From NCBI GenBank assembly GCA_030141605.1, contig JAQGDQ010000165.1:225001-289000 (forward strand): a DNA stretch of 64,000 bases, in the 5' to 3' direction. Below are positions 63,268 to 64,000 of the stretch, in pieces. The notes beneath the pieces are model-generated. The model saw only the letters and a list, made by a program, of their open reading frames with translations. It ran no database searches and was not told the DNA's origin. The translations under genes and the position numbers were made by a program. Source of the stretch: Tubiluchus corallicola (taxonomy: Eukaryota; Priapulida; Priapulimorpha; Priapulimorphida; Tubiluchidae). The stretch's first letter is position 1, and each line of letters starts with the position of its first letter.

Positions 63268-64000
63268 CTGCAATGAACACAACATTCTCTTTTCAACTAA
63301 CAAGCAGCAATAAACATCTTAACTTACTTAAAGGTATTATATCTAACGTACATGTTTTTACTATCTTTGCAGCATCTGAATTAATGACAGCATAATGTGT
63401 CTAAAACATGTTTATTATTAATAAATCCAGATGGGAAATGGGTATAAAAATGACCAAGCAAGAATTTCAAGTTCTTAGCTCCAGGGTATTTAGGATAAAA
63501 CATAAATCCCACACGGTGATAGCCACAAAAGGAGGTCTGCTGTTATATCTTGTAAGCGGGCACACCAATTACTCTTTTTTTGGTTTTGAGGCTGACAAAA
63601 AAATGCATCAACAAGTAAAATTAGCAATAGTGATCTCATACGTCCATTTTTGCTTACAAAAATCTGGACCTCATGAAATAGAAAATAAAACGTCGTCGCA
63701 GCAAGACTTTATTCATCAAATTCACAAAAAATAATAGCATCGAGCTAGACATTGTACAAATGGCAAACAGGAGGCAACACAGATAAACCCTCCACAGAGA
63801 TGAAGCTACTTACATCTCAGGACTAACAGACCTGGCTAACCGCTTTGCTCAGCCGTCTGGTCGATTTTTTACCTGATTGACCAACTTCTTGTGCTGCCAT
63901 TTACCATGCGACAGGTGAAGAAATAAGGAAAGATAGGAATGGTTATGATTGATTAACTGTGGGATGAAATGTCATGTCCCTCTGGTGGGTATCGGTTGCA
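63268..64000. other. Intron 2 of P450 B (incomplete)
   Basis: Exon 2 of the P450 is not seen before the window ends. A plus-strand frame of 108 codons (63408-63734) shows no known motif and is probably chance. Confidence 0.5.

Noticed and set aside
63408-63734. 108-codon plus-strand ORF as a gene
   Set aside because: No recognisable motif, no splice or poly(A) support, and it lies in the predicted intron of P450 B.

Overview
This window is nuclear DNA of an animal. Protein-coding genes are split by GT-AG introns, AT-rich non-coding DNA dominates, and there are many transposon remnants, SINEs and mini/microsatellites. The recognisable genes are an adipolin/erythroferrone-type C1q hormone, an RNase P/MRP Rpp25-like subunit, an L-gulonolactone oxidase and two mitochondrial-clan cytochromes P450. 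Together with TTAGGG-type repeats and 5S- and tRNA-derived SINEs they point to a non-vertebrate metazoan, probably a marine invertebrate. The phylum cannot be fixed from the sequence alone.

Layout. 0-4.6 kb: a decayed calpain EF-hand fragment (minus) and an unclassified dispersed repeat. 4.7-16.3 kb: a seven-exon adipolin/erythroferrone-like gene (plus, 311 aa), whose introns carry a 5S-SINE, a tRNA-SINE beside telomere-like repeats, a long GT/GC tract, TIR elements, a LINE tail and a foldback element. 16.3-18.4 kb: decayed LINE. 18.4-20.0 kb: an intact 505-codon basic orphan ORF. 22.0-22.6 kb: Rpp25-like gene (minus). 22.8-24.5 kb: two small hAT-type elements. 26.6-27.9 kb: single-exon L-gulonolactone oxidase (minus). 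30.1-33 kb: a LINE interrupted by a short-LTR gag-bearing retroelement. 34.1-49.5 kb: complete ten-exon mitochondrial P450 'A' (minus, 526 aa). 53.9-63.3 kb: the last eight exons of a tandem paralogue, P450 'B' (minus), whose first two exons lie beyond the right edge.

The genes do not form a pathway. The two P450s are a tandem duplication with conserved intron phases, and their similarity is patchy, which suggests gene conversion. Their introns and flanks have gathered unrelated tandem arrays (periods about 26, 48/50, 54, 75, 90 and 106 bp), palindromes, a LINE and a hAT transposon. Several arrays have periods divisible by three, so they look like long ORFs but are not genes. I found no operons, CRISPR arrays or convincing structural RNA genes. 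The strongest candidates for something undescribed are the orphan basic protein with three S-P repeat modules, the mosaic P450 pair with altered motifs in copy B, and the palindromic elements.
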